A stretch of DNA of 64,000 bases from Eucommia ulmoides (taxonomy: Eukaryota; Streptophyta; Magnoliopsida; Garryales; Eucommiaceae): contig CM028336.1 in the NCBI GenBank assembly GCA_016647705.1, positions 4,898,001-4,962,000 of the forward strand. The letters run 5' to 3'. Shown here one piece after another: positions 46,120-59,097 of this stretch. The notes under the pieces are model-generated. The model was not told the origin of the DNA and ran no database searches. It saw only the letters and a program-made list of their open reading frames with translations. The first letter of the stretch is position 1. Every line of letters begins with the position of its first letter. Position numbers and translations under genes: made by a program.

Positions 46120-46424
46120 CTGAGTAGCACAGCTATGATCATGGGAAGTCTCAAAAGTAAGCCTAAGTAGTAAATGCAAGCACTGTTGATGGTAAGTTTC
46201 ATCAAGTCACGTGATATGTTAGATATTTGTATAATATGTATATAGATTTGTATAATATAAAAGTAATCCTACGGTTGAGAATATTTTGATGTTTATTATA
46301 TAGATATTGTATATAGATGTTGTATATATCCAAAGACATCCAACGGTTATGAATATCCAGAGACATCCAACGGCCCTGGATGTAAATGAGCTGATTTATT
46401 ATATAGATATTTATATATTCAAAT

Positions 46425-48445
46425 GTATGTTTTACTATAACTAATGAATACATTTAAATACTCGTAGTTAAAAAACAACACTCAGTATTACTAAAATATA
46501 ACAACCTATACATGTAATATACACTGACTCGAGTATAAAAGTTTACGAAATACAATCACACATTGAATATCATATTTTGGCTCGAGCAAAAATTATCATG
46601 TAGGATAACAAGGATGATCATAGCGCTCTCTTACTACTCTTAGCAAGTTCCCTTGCAGAGGTTTTAGTATCGCATACTAAAGGATTGAGACTCACCATTC
46701 TTAAAGAGAAAATATCGGATCAAAAGTAGCCTAAATTGTTGAAGATATTTTTCAGCAATACTGACTAAGAATAATTTTGAATATCGAGTTAGCAATTATC
46801 TTTGGTTTCCTCCTATTTAATTAGCCAAACATTTCAACTAAATATCCAAGTTGTATAAACAATGATAGAATTACAATAATAATATCAATAACGCATTTTA
46901 TTAATACTTGAGATTCAAAACATTTTTACAGATACAAGGCTTAATGTAATAATAAAAAATTGACTATAAGACTTACATCAAATAATCTCCCATTAGCATT
47001 ATAATCAAATTGTTGATGTCAAATAATGGTTTATTACAACAATAAGGTCTGGTCAGGGTATCTTCGTCTTTTCCGTGTTGAGGTGAAGTTGGAGAGGTCC
47101 GAGATGGGTTCTGATTAATCAAACAAACTGAGAAATCTTGAAGTCCGAGATTAATCCTTACCCGTCCTAGGATGAGCTCCGAGCTGATACCTGCACAAAG
47201 GACCCAACGAGGTTGTACTCGGCGTGTCTCATTCGACGTGAGAGTAAGAGCTCGGGGAAATAATATAAGGGTGCTTTGAAAAGCAATTACCTTTTTCAAT
47301 ACTATTCACATTTATAGATGGCAGTTTGATTCGCGTTTGGAGGATTAGCAACATAAGTTGGGGTTATTACCCTAAGCTTGGTGCATGACCACTATACGGG
47401 CGCGTGGAGAGATTAGCCTGTGGGCTTGGGCTTGGGCTTTTTGACCTTCTGAGGAGAGGCCCATGGGTGGTGTGTGTACGGTAGCTGACAAGCGGCCCAG
47501 CTTATGCCGTTAGGGGGCTTTCTGTTTGTTCCTTCGGTTCGTGAAGTCCTTTCCCAGCTCTTTTAGACAAGACGAGATAGGCAGGGAATGTTTTCACAGA
47601 AGAGTTCACTAAATTGAGTTCCGAACTAGGGAGTGCAGGGTTGGGAATATCCTGGGCTGAGGAAAGATTTCCCCAACTTGGAAGCTCCTCTTGCCAGATA
47701 TCACCAAGGATGCCTTCCTGGACGTGACCGATCTAAGCTAGGTTGGGTCCCTAGTCGACAAAGTCTTCGTGCTTTGTCAACAGTATGACCGGGTCCCACT
47801 TGGGACTCGTTTACACCTGGCGGTCTTCTATTGGAAATTTGAGGATGATCATTTTTACACTCATTAGTTTATAATACTCATTTTTAGAAGATGCCGATCT
47901 ACCTGTTATAAAGTCATAGCTTTAGTAAGTGGGTCTTTTACATTAAACGTTGTGTCTACTCTCCTAATGTCGACATTATTTCTCCCAATGATTTTACGAA
48001 TCAAATGAAAACATTGACTATGTGTTTGGATTTCTGATGAGATCTTGATTCTCTTACTTAAGTTATAGCATCATTGTTGTTGCAATACAAAGGTATCGAT
48101 GACTCAATACTTGGAACCACCTGAAGTTAAAAATGAATTTCTTAATCCATATACCTTTCTTAACTGTGTCGGAAGCGACAATGTATTCGGTCTTAGTAGT
48201 GTAATCTATAGTTGTAATTTGCATATAACTCCTTCAACTAACAACCCTCCGGTTGTAGTTTCACAATCTTCCAATATTCAAAATTTGTATCTCCCTACTA
48301 TTTGTTGATCAATCCAATAGCATAATTGATATCGTGTCTGGTACATCATTGATTTATATAAATCTCGAATATCAAACATACTGTTGAATCTATTTCTGAT
48401 TAACATATCATATACACACTCTTGATTTTACTTTTATGTTTAAAT
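46425..48445 (-). mobile_element. Ty1/copia fossil, 3' part, unit 4
   Basis: The copia remnant directly 5' of the intact RLK. The LTR-like part spans about 46425-47010, the inserted segment about 47011-47865, and the RNase H-like part about 47885-48400, all on the minus strand. It is broken. Because it abuts the RLK promoter, its LTR could have contributed regulatory sequence; this is inference. Confidence 0.7.
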
Positions 48446-48640
48446 AAAATTATTTTTTTCAATTTATTTTTTCATATAAAAAATAAAGAAAAATAAGAGT
48501 TGGCAAATGATGCCTAAAATCAATTGAATCAAACATTGGCCACTAAAGGGTCATCCCAAAATAGGGGGAAAAAAAAAAGACTCAAACTACACTTAGTGGG
48601 CAAAACGATCATCTTTCTATTGGATTAGGCACAAGACTTT

Positions 48641-48648
48641 TATAAATA
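48641..48648 (+). promoter_or_regulatory. Putative TATA box of the intact RLK
   Basis: TATAAATA 186 bp upstream of the start codon, with a reversed CCAAT motif (ATTGG) about 20 bp before it. The block is conserved in units 2 and 3 and missing from unit 1. The leader downstream contains a variable GT/TA microsatellite (about 48740-48785). Confidence 0.5.
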
Positions 48649-48826
48649 AATTGTTTTAAATACACAATAAATAAATAAAACGTGTATTTTATAATCAATT
48701 TAAGCAACTTGAAAGTAAATTAGGGGAATTTGGTTGGCATATATATATATGTGTGTGTGTGTGTGTGTATATATATGTATATGTAGGAGGGGCTCTAACC
48801 ACTATTGGTTTCACCAACAAGAATTT

Positions 48827-51800
48827 ATGGAGATGATGTTGAAGAGGGGTTTGATGGGTGTTTTTTGGGCTCTTGTTCTAGTAGTTCATGCCCAAGTTTT
48901 TGAGGATCAATCAGGTTCCTATTCTTATGCTTATCTATATTTATGAGCAATTTTTTTTTCTTAAGAGTTTTTTCACTTTGATCCTTCGAAGTTTTGGAGA
49001 AATTTTAATTTAGCGTCTCTACTTTTAATTTGAACATATTAAATTTTAAAATATCCAAATCGTGTGTCCCTACGTCATTTTCTATGAAAGAATTCACTCA
49101 AGTGAGGTGATTTTATGTTTTATATGTGATTTGATTTCTGTCTATTAAATTGATGGAATGATTGATTTGACCCGATTTGAATACTTTAAGGTTTAATGGG
49201 TTCAAATTGAAAGTACGTGGGTCAAGTGAGAATTTTCCAAAACTTAAGGGGTGCAAAGTGCAAAAACCACTAAAAGATTGCATTCAATTTTTACGCATTT
49301 TGAGTTTTATAGAAATAAAATTCTAATAGACAATCAAAAATCATGAATTTAAAAAATATAATATAAATTAATTATGGAAAAATACGAAGAAAAATATGAT
49401 TAAAAAAAATGATTTGGAGAGAAAATTGGAGGGAAATCAAAATGGGGAGGCAAATATACAATTTTCTAAATAATTTTTTTATCCATCAATTTGGAAGGAA
49501 ATTGAGGAAAATTTTGGAGAGTGAGAAAAAAAATACACTAAATAGTTATATATTTGATAGTAAAATTTTTAATTTATTTTTATCATATATGAGGGTAAAA
49601 TAATAAAGGCAAAATCGGTGATTAGTCATTTTTTAGTATTAGGTTTTGATTTAATCCCTTAAGTTGGATTTCACTTGAGTTTTAGTCTCGCATTGCAGGA
49701 ATTATAGGGACATTATATAAATTGTAGGGACATTGCAGGAGTTTTATAGTGAATATTAGTTACATCTAATTTATATTTTAACACATTACATCTTGAAATA
49801 TCCAAATCGTGTTAAATCAATATTTCTGTAATTTTTTTGACGAAATTCACCCACGTGGCTAATTCCGTCATAAAAAATCACAGATTTGGATTAACTTAAC
49901 ATAATTTGGATACTTTATGGTTTAATGTGTCTAAATTAAAAGTATAGGAACTAAAATGAAATTTCTTCAAAACTTTAGACGCAATGTGCGAAAACACCTA
50001 TATTTAAGGGGAGCTTACCACCAACTCCTAAATTGTTGTGGAACCTATTAAACGAACCCAATCAATTTTTTTTTTCACTGATTACTCCTCCTGACATTTC
50101 GTGAACTAATTTTCTCATATTAATGAATCGTTACCATCCATGCACATTGTCATTCCTAAAAACACATGACAAAATATGGTAATAAACTATCAATAGAACT
50201 AAAAACGAAATCTATAATTTCTATCAATTGTGATTATTATTCAATGATTTTTTTTAAACCACAACGATTTATTAATCATGATTTTAAAAATGAGATAATA
50301 TTTTTTTATTTATACTTTTGGATAGAATACATGCGAATGTTATATATAATATTAATTGTGATATTAATACTCACTACAATCTGTAAACCCGCATAAGTGT
50401 TAAGTATAACATTCAATACAATACAAATAACATCAATTAATGTTGATAATAACACAAATTATATGAACGTATTGAATATAACATGACTTACCGATAAATA
50501 TGATTTGAATATTGAATGTAACACTCAACTGTATTTTGATAATGTATAAGACCGCGTTAAATATAATACGAATGTGAAAACTGAAAATTGAACATGAATG
50601 TACGAATTTAAAATTAATAAAAAAAATAGTAGATGTGATATCATTTTAAAGATTTATTTAGACGAATCTGAATATATAATTAGATCGTGAAAATAGAATA
50701 TGTACAAAAAATAGTTTTTTGATTTTAATTAAATAATTTTATTTACAAAAATAGTTTTTTGATTTTAATTAAATAATTTTATTGTGAAATCGTGGAATAC
50801 AAAAAATTTCAATCCGGGTCTCTCTCAGGATTCATAAGCCTCGACTGCGGGCTAACCGAAAACTCCACCTCTCTAACGGACATAGCCTACACCGGAGATG
50901 CAACTTTCATAGACACCGGCGTGAGCGCCAGTTTATCGCGCGAATACATAACCAATTACTCTCTTCCCCGGCATCTCTGGACGGCCAGAAGCTTCCCAGA
51001 AGGGGTGAGAAACTGCTACAACCTAAGCGCCGCCCTGGTGAATGGGAAAAAGTATCTGATAAGAGCGATTTTCGCGTACGGAGACTACGATAAGAAGAAT
51101 CAGCTTCCCAAATTCGATCTGCATCTCGGCGTCGAGCTATGGGAAACGATTCAGCTCGAAAATGCGTCGGCGATCCTAACGAAGGAGATTATACATGTTT
51201 TCCGATCGAATTATATGTATATCTGTCTCGTAAACACCGGTGGCGGAACGCCGTTCATATCTGCGTTAGAGATACGGCGGTTGAAGGATTCGATGTATGA
51301 AACCAAATCTGGATCACTGGCGACTTTGATTCGCGCGGATTTGGGCTCAGGGGGTCCTGAACTCAGGTAACGATATTAGTTTTTCAGCAAAATTATTGAA
51401 CAATTGCATAATCAGTTTCACTAATCTAGACTTTCAAATGCATGTTCATTAGGTTTCCCTTTGATGCTTATGATCGGATATGGGAGCCCTTCGACTTGCC
51501 CGCGTGGACTTACTTGACCACCAAACTCGAAATTGACGCCGAATTCCACAACTCCTTAGAACTGCCGACCCTCCTAATGGGGACCGCTGCGACGCCGCGA
51601 AACCCTAACGCTTCCATGGATTTCAGAATTGAGCTTCCAGCGGATACCAATACCCTGATTCATTTCTACCTGCACTTTGCGGAAATTGTGAAGCTCAAAC
51701 CCAACCGAACAAGAGAATTCGATGTCAATTTGAACGGATTTCCCTGGATCACAAACTTTGTACCCGAGTACCTCTCCTCGTTTTCAGTATACAACGACGA

Positions 51801-54800
51801 AGGGGAGAGTCAATTGGCTCTGGAGTTTTCGTTAAATAGAACAATGAAATCGAACCTTCCGCCGCTCATCAATGCCTTCGAGGTTTACACTGTCAAACGG
51901 TTCTCGCAATCAGAAACAGATGAAAATGATGGTATGAGTCTCTTTCTCTTTCTGTTTCTCCAACATGATTCAAGCACGCCTTCTTTAACGTTCTTGGCGA
52001 TTTGGTATCGAAAGAAGCGTAATTCTAAACGTAGCAATATTCACTATCACTGCCACAATAAATATTCACCATCATCTCCGTCAACATAACAAACATACAT
52101 TGTCACAACCAACACCATAGAATATATTGACGGTAACTGTCACCACTATAACAAATATTCACTATTGTCGCCGCCGCCACCATAACAAATAATTAAAAAA
52201 TCAATAATATGTATCAAAATTATACAATTAGCAACAAAATATACGAAATTTTATTTTGACATCGATCAAAATAGATCTTCAAATTAAAATAATAAAAAAC
52301 CATGAAGAACCAAAAAAAATTGAAAACAAATCAAAACAACAAATTTGCAACTGCAAAAATTCAAATCTGGACAACAATTTTTTTATATATCAATTATCAA
52401 CACAACAAATATGTAATATATGAGTTAAAAAAATTAAAAAATCAGATCTGATAAAAAAATGGAAACCAATTTTGGAACAAGATCTGGTTTCCAGAGAGAG
52501 AGATGTCTGACTTTGTACTGAACAAATTCAGCCGGATCTGTTCGGCGCAAAGGGGAGTGGTGGGGTGGTCTTGGGTTTTGACATGGTGGTGGTGGTGGTT
52601 TGGAAAGACGGTGGTCGGTGGTGGCATGGGGTGTGGCTCCGGTTGGTGGCTGGTGGTGTTGGTGGAGCCGATGAGAAGATCATTTTTTTGTTTTTGTGTT
52701 TTAGATAGATAATGAAGTACTCCTTTAAATGTAATCGAAAATTTCTATTTTAATAATCACAACCCCTCTAGTTGTGATTATATACTTATATGTGAATTGT
52801 TTGTGATTTTATTTTTTTGAACTTTTTAGTGAATGTTATGATAAGTATGAAGTCAAGGTATGGAGTGAAAAGGAACTGGAATGGAGATCCTTGCTCCCCC
52901 AAATCTTACATTTGGCAAGGTCTTGATTGCAGCTACAATGGCGCCACTCCCCCCAGGATCATCTACCTGTATGTACGTTTATTTATTCATGGTACCTCTG
53001 AAGTTTGATCATTATTTCACTCATGGAAAATTTTATAATTGCAATCAGGGACTTGTCGTCTAGTGGATTGACTGGGGAAATTGCTCCTCAAATATCAAAT
53101 CTCACTTTTCTACAATACTTGTAAGCATATCACATATGGTTACCATTTGAATCTACGCTGATATGAGACACCCCGTGTCATTTGTTCATATACTAGGGGC
53201 ATCCCTTATAGTTTGAATAATACTCGAGACATACCTTATCATATCAATTCAGTTACCTTAGATTGAGAAACTCCCATCACATTTTATTGAAAAATACCCT
53301 TACAATGTTATTTTAGTTCTTGTTTTTGCTTTCCATTTTATCTTTTTTTTTTTTTTCCTTTTCTTTTGTTCTATATTTTGTTTCATATTTTTTTAGATGG
53401 TGTTTATAGGGGGAAAATTAAAAAAGAAAACTAAAAACCTAGAAAGCAGAAAGTAGAAAATTAAAAAAAAAAAAAAATTCAAAAACAAAAAACTAAAATA
53501 AAATATTTAAATTTAAAAAACAAAATCAAATATAACAAAAACAGAGACAGATTTTTTTATTTATTTTTTCTTTTTGTTATCTAGAAATTTTAATTTTTTG
53601 TTTTATTTTTGTTTTTATTTCCTGCTTTTTTATTTTCTAATTTTTAATTTTTTTATTTTTTATAGACACCATACACAAAAAATAAAAATAAATAAAAAAC
53701 ACCGAACAAAAGCAAAAAATAAAAAATAAAGAGAGAGAGTAGAAAATAAGAAAATTAAAAAATAAAAAGAATTATTATGTTGTAAAAGTATTCCCCCCCC
53801 CCCAAAAAAAAAAATAAAAATAAAAATAATACGGTGTCCTAGGTATTATTCAAACTATAGGGAACGTCCTCGGTATAAGGGGTGCCTCATTTGTTAACTC
53901 TCTCTCTCTCTCTAATCTTATTTCAGGGATTTGTCTAACAACAGTTTAACTGGACCATTACCCGATTTTCTAGCTAGATTGGCGTCCTTGAGGTTCCTGT
54001 AAGTTGCTATACATATAGATACACACATACGTGTATATACATATGTATACATACATGTGCATATATTTTTAATGAATCATTTTGAAGTCGTAATTCTTCT
54101 TGAGAGATTTATATTTTCATTTTCCTATCTCCCTCCTCAGAAACTTGGCCAAAAACAAGTTCTTTGGATCAATTCCGGTGGAACTCATCGAAAGAGCCAA
54201 TAACGGAACTCTATCGTTGAGGTATGTTGATCGCAAATCCATTGATAATTGGATTTCGTTCTTATGTATTGTTTAGGTAAATCAAAGTCCGCTCTATTGA
54301 TTGTGAAATTTAACTAAACATTTCTTGAACAATCTCTTTTTTTATATGTCGTGAAAAAAAAAAAAAAGTATTGACGGATACGTGCCTGACACTGCAAAAT
54401 CATGCCACTCGGCTCCATGCGAAAGAAAGAGGAGTTCTTCTCTTGTTCCGGCACTTGTATCCGCCGCCGTAATTTTCACACTTTTGACTGCAATTTTTGG
54501 TTTCTGGTGCATCAAGAGGAGTAAACGAGGTACCTACAGATAATCTATTATATGTTTCATCGTATGATATACAAAATAGCACTAAAATCATGCATTAGTT
54601 ATTTAACCCTAAACAACCACATGAATGTAATGACTTTGGCACAAATGTGAAACTTTTGGGAGGCTAATATGATAAATTGAAAAATCAAGGTGCAAAAAGT
54701 AACTCCATTTATACCTTCTAGGTGCAAGCTTTGGGTGAGAATTTTCACCCAAAAATCTTTTATAATTCAATCTCATTATCCATTCCTCTCAAATTAGTCC

Positions 54801-57800
54801 CAACTCTTAACGAAAAGACATTTTCAAGAAATTGTTTTAAGCTACTATATAGATAGACAAGGGATTTCCTGTGCCTAAAGGCACTATAACAGTAAGTGTT
54901 AAAAAATAGCTAATAAAGTACAAATACGAAACTTAAAGAATACAACAACAACTAAGCCTTTGTTCCACTCATGTAGGGTCAGCTAGTGATCGATCAAGGG
55001 TCATCCCCTTCGTCAGGTTTAATGTCATCAAATCATTTTTAATAGTTTCGTTTAACGTCTTCTTAGGTCAACCTCTCCCGCTAGTAGCCCTCTGCACTTG
55101 AATTAAACCACATTTTCTCACTGGTGCTTCTATGGGTCTTCTATGCATATGCCTAAACCATCGTAAACGATTTTCTCTTCGATGGGTGCTATTTTTAAAT
55201 TCTCTCTAATAGTTTCATTCTTAATTTTATCCATTCTCGTCTTCCCACTTATTCACCGCAACATCCTTATTTCTGTCACTCTAATTTTCTGGATATGATT
55301 TGTTTTTATCGTCTAACATTCTGAACCATACAGAAGTGCTGGTCTTACAACAGTTTTGTAGAATGTATTTGGATTCATGTCATAAAAGTTCTGACAAATA
55401 CCTAACACAACCCTCCTCCTTTACCTAGGCTTGGGACTGGCTATGTGTAAAGAATAAAGTGTCGAACACTCACAGGCGGAGTTACGAAACTTAAAGAATA
55501 TAAAACATAATTTAACTCAACTGCTTTGGAAATGGGGGTGTGAAATTTTTGGGCAAGAATTCCCTTCCCCCCCCTCCCCCCCCTCCCCTCAAAAGAAAAA
55601 TCATAATTTAATCTCATCGTTCCATTCATCTCGAATTAATCTCAAACTATTAGAATACCACATCGAATTTGTAAGACTTCCCAAAGTAGTTTACATCTAA
55701 AATGAGCTACTTCACTTAACATCATATGATTTTAAGTTGGAATCTCCTAACATGGTGGTTGTAAGTTGGAACTCCTAACATGGTATTAGAGTTAGGTTTT
55801 GGGACTCTGGTTTGTTTGTCCCTGATTGTTTAAATGTTTGTGTTGTCGCTTCTATTGTTTGATCGCACCATGTGCAAGTCGGGGTTGAGGTGGGTGTTAC
55901 TTAGAATTTCACGTCGAATTTGTAAGGCTTCCAAAGTAGTTTATATATGGAAGAAGCTACTCCACTTAACAATTAATACCCTTACCAAAAAAGACATTTA
56001 AAAAAAAAATCTTAATTATTATAGATATGGTTATTGTCTGCAATACTCTAATGAATTTTATTATGTTCTTGTTAGTTGAGAATGAGTCATTCGAATCGAA
56101 AATTCGACGGTTTACTTATCCCGAAATCTTGAGAATCACAAACAACATGGAGAGAGTTATTGGGAGAGGAGGATTCGGAATTGTTTACCATGGATCTTTA
56201 GATGATACTCAAGTTGCAGTGAAAATGCTGTCTGAAAAGTCAGGCTACAAGGAGCTCAAGACAGAGGTAAGAGATGATTCATTTTTTTTTTTTACTTTGA
56301 AGAATATTGTGAAACCTGTTAGAATCGCATACTGATCGCATACTGAATTTGTGAGACTTCCCAAAGTGATTTATATATGAAAAGAATTAGTTCATTTAAT
56401 ACCATATGGTTTTAGGTTGAAACCTCTTAACATAGGATCAGAACTAGGCTTGGGAAGTCTCGTTTGTTTGTCCCCGATTATTTGAATATTTGTTTTCTGT
56501 ATTTTGTTTGTTTGATCGCATTATGTGCACGGCGGGGTTGCATGTAAGAGTAGATATTAGAATCATATTGAATCTGTGAGACTTCCCAAAGTAGTCTATA
56601 TGTAAAAGAAATTATTCCACTTAATACCATATGATTTTGTGAGAATCATGTGATTTTTTGAGAATCATATGTTACTCCACTTGATACCATATTGATATGT
56701 GAGACTTCCCAAAGTAGTCTATATATGAAAATAGCTACTTCACTTAATACCATATGATTTTAGGTTGGAACCTCCTAACAAAACCGATGATTACAGGCAG
56801 AGATTCTGACAAGGGTTCATCACAAAAACTTGACTTCTCTTGTCGGGTATTGTCTTGAAGGCAAAAAGATGGGGCTAGTGTATGAGTACATGGCTAATGG
56901 CAACGTAGAAGAACACCTATCATGTAAAAGCCCAAGCGTCCTTAGTTGGACAGAAAGACTTCAAATTGCTACAGATGCAGCACAAGGTAACTCTAGAATT
57001 TTGGACTAAACAATAAGGCTCTGTACTCCCTGTTATATAGCTGCTCATCGGAAGAATATCGCCCTAATAAATGGGATAACTGATAGAATAAAGGAAGTTA
57101 ACAAATTTGTCAAACATGACCAAAATAAAAATGCTAAAGAATGCATTAATATTAGGGTATATTGTCTTTTACTCCCCACCATTTTCTCTAATTATCATTT
57201 TATTCACTCGACTTCCAAAATGTTCACTTTTCTTATTTCTACTTTTGAACAAAATGAGAAATTAACTTTTTTACGTTTAAATTAACGGAATATGCATGAA
57301 ATTAAATTTCCCATCCATTTTTCTGGATGAAATAGACAAGATTACTCCTTTATTTTAATTTTGATTTTTTTTAGATGAAATGTTCTTAAACAAATTAAAT
57401 TAAAAATAAAGGGGCAATTTCGTCTCTTTCATTTAAAAATTGAATAGAAAATTTAATTTCATTCATTTTTAAGCATATGTCGTTAATTTAAATAGAAAAA
57501 AAATAGTTTTACACTTTGTTCAAAAAAGGAAGTAGATAAAGTGTAATTTTTTGAAGTGAGAGTAAAATGATAATTGGACAAAATAGAAGAAGACAAAAAG
57601 CAATTTACCCTTAATGTAAATATTAAATATTCCTACAAGAACAGAAATAGAAATGTTCACCAACATGACCTTAGACTACCAATTTGAGATTTTTGGGAAA
57701 ATTATTATATTTTCCTCGAAATAATTCACGAGTAATTTTTTATCATTTTTTTAGTCTCATTTGATATCAACTAGATGTTGCATTTGTATTTGATATCATA

Positions 57801-58996
57801 GTTAATGTCAACTATATATATTGATAAAAGACAAAAAAATAAAAGACTATATAATAAGTGCCCGTTGGTGGGCATTTGCAGTGTTTCTGTTCCCAGAATA
57901 AAAATATGGGAACAAGAAATGCATTCTATAATTCTGGGAGCAGAACAGGAACACATTAAAGTTAAAGAAACTGGGGGCTTAGTAATGGAAAAAATGCAGG
58001 ATTGGATTATCTGCACAATGGTTGTAAGCCCCCAATAATCCACAGAGATGTGAAGTCTGCTAATATCTTATTGAATGAAGAACTGGGTGCAAAAATAGCT
58101 GATTTTGGGATATCCAAATTTTTCCCGATCGACGCCGGATCTTCTGTCATCACTGCAGTTATTGGCACCGTCGGTTACCTTGATCCCGAGTGAGTGCCTT
58201 TTTTTTATTTATTCCAAGACTTCAATTTCGCGCAACCAAAGCCCCCCCTTGGAATGGTATTTTTGTTAACTACGAAATTTGCTTGTCTGTTTGGTTGTCT
58301 AAATTATCCTATTTTATGATTATTTTGTATCTTGTTTCCGGCGAATTGATTTGTATATTTATTTATTTACCTATGATTTAATTCAAAAAAACATAAAATA
58401 GTTCTAGTTTAGTTAAATTTTTAACTTATATTTTATTCTAATTATACAAGGAACAAGGGTATGAATTAAAACTAAAATGGTTAACTAGCTAACCCAGGTG
58501 TTTTTAATTCTTATAATCAAACACTGAACTAAAAAAAATAATCATAAATTGATTAACCAAAAAGCCGTATTATGGATCATATACGTTCATTTGTTCATAT
58601 AGGTACTTTGAAACGAGGAAGCTAAGAGAGAAGAGTGATGTTTACAGCTTTGGTGTCGTGCTCTTAGAGCTAATCACGGGCCGATCGGCAGTTGAAAACG
58701 ACGGGGAGAGAAGCGTCAACATAACGAGTTGGGTTAAAAATTGTTACGCAACGGGTAAGGATGATGATGATGTCGGGAATGTTGTTGATCCTAGGTTAGG
58801 CAGGAATTACGAGGTTGATTCAGTTAAGGCGGCGGTTGAATTGGCAATGGAATGCGTTTCACGCACTTCTTCTTCGAGGCCGACCATGAATCTCGTGGCG
58901 GCAAAATTGGAGCAGTGTTTGGCCGTGGAGATGGCACGGAAAGAGGCACTCGTCGACAAATTCAAGATTCTAGTTGATAGTGATTTGATGGTGTGA
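48827..58996 (+). CDS. Malectin-like LRR receptor kinase (subfamily LRR-I)
   Basis: Twelve exons join in one frame of 864 aa: 48827-48914, 50829-51366, 51453-51931, 52830-52968, 53049-53120, 53927-53998, 54141-54221, 54369-54529, 56076-56266, 56797-56986, 58000-58189, 58603-58996. Order: signal peptide (to about residue 23), malectin-like domain (GFISLDCG through exon 3), the family's GDPC motif, about three LRRs (two on 72-nt exons), a membrane segment near 515-538 ([20 protein letters not shown]) and a kinase. The kinase has GRGGFG at 573-578, VAVK with Lys593, HRD with Asp687 and DFG at 705-707, so it should be an active RD kinase. Relatives act at the plasma membrane in defence and symbiosis-type signalling. 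Exon 1 is placed by its match to three orphan copies and by phase: CAG|G joins GA|TTC to give [12 protein letters not shown]. The exon 8 acceptor follows an A-tract, which is unusual. Its tail faces QOR3. No disabling change was seen; the ligand is unknown. Confidence 0.9.
48960..49275. mobile_element. MITE-like element in RLK intron 1
   Basis: Intact counterpart of 2205-2520, starting near the same distance from exon 1 and ending near 'gtgcaaaaaccacta'. The rest of intron 1 to 50828 is AT-rich, includes the palindrome cluster at about 50330-50600 and a short duplicated stretch around 'tagttttttgattttaatt' at 50713-50780. Confidence 0.6.
53165..53888. mobile_element. Foldback element in RLK intron 5
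   Basis: The left end (GAGACACCCC, later TTATAGTTTGAATAATA) is inverted at the right end (reverse reading GAGGCACCCC, later CTATAGTTTGAATAATA). The interior consists of A- and T-rich tracts that are themselves roughly inverted. No coding potential or clear target duplication. Confidence 0.65.
54943..55482 (-). mobile_element. 5'-truncated RTE-type LINE fragment in RLK intron 8
   Basis: 540 bp flanked by an 18-bp direct repeat (TACGAAACTTAAAGAATA at 54925-54942 and 55483-55500). On the minus strand it encodes the end of a LINE reverse transcriptase ([15 protein letters not shown], then [14 protein letters not shown]) with stops and frameshifts, and ends in a GTT-repeat tail instead of poly-A. 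It is a dead 3' fragment inserted by target-primed reverse transcription. Confidence 0.85.
55648..55970 (+). mobile_element. TRIM-related fragment in RLK intron 8
   Basis: Two diverged terminal-repeat-like blocks (CCACATCGAATTTGTAAGAC and a relative near 55905) surround a short interior with a TGGTATTAGAG primer-site-like sequence. Same family as the arrays in QOR introns. Edges are worn; no target duplication found. Confidence 0.6.
56317..56780 (+). mobile_element. TRIM in RLK intron 9
   Basis: Starts TGTTAGAATC, ends CTCCTAACA and is flanked by the 5-bp repeat AAACC (56312-56316 and 56781-56785). Internal repeats of the LTR sequence are present. It begins only about 50 bp after the exon 9 donor and ends about 16 bp before the exon 10 acceptor, so it makes up nearly all of the intron. 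Confidence 0.75.
57152..57614. mobile_element. MITE-like foldback in RLK intron 10
   Basis: The left end TTAGGGTATATTGTCTTTTA is inverted at the right end (reverse reading TAAGGGTAAATTGCTTTTTG), and inner segments (TTATCATTTTA) are inverted too. Non-coding; likely a terminal-inverted-repeat element of unassigned superfamily. Confidence 0.6.
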
Positions 58997-59097
58997 GTAA
59001 TAGCCCCCATAAATTGTTGGTGTAGTTTTTACATTGACAAATATCCATTTATTTGATTTTCATAACGGGGGAAACGAAAATTAATTATGAGATTTAT

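Larger units (their letters stand above)
41690..46402. other. 4.7-kb insertion between QOR2 and the RLK 5' region
   Basis: Units 1-2 pass directly from the QOR promoter to the copia-bearing RLK flank, whereas here 4.7 kb of unrelated DNA intervenes. It holds AT-rich non-coding sequence, a hairpin pair at 43808-44030, a GC-richer GAGA-rich stretch at about 44280-45190, and a non-autonomous hAT at 45206-46119. No protein frame looks genuine. Junctions show no clear terminal repeats, so its origin is unassigned. Confidence 0.55.

Noticed and set aside
41690-46402. Helitron reading of the 4.7-kb insertion
   Set aside because: No convincing TC start, CTRR end or 3' hairpin at the junctions.
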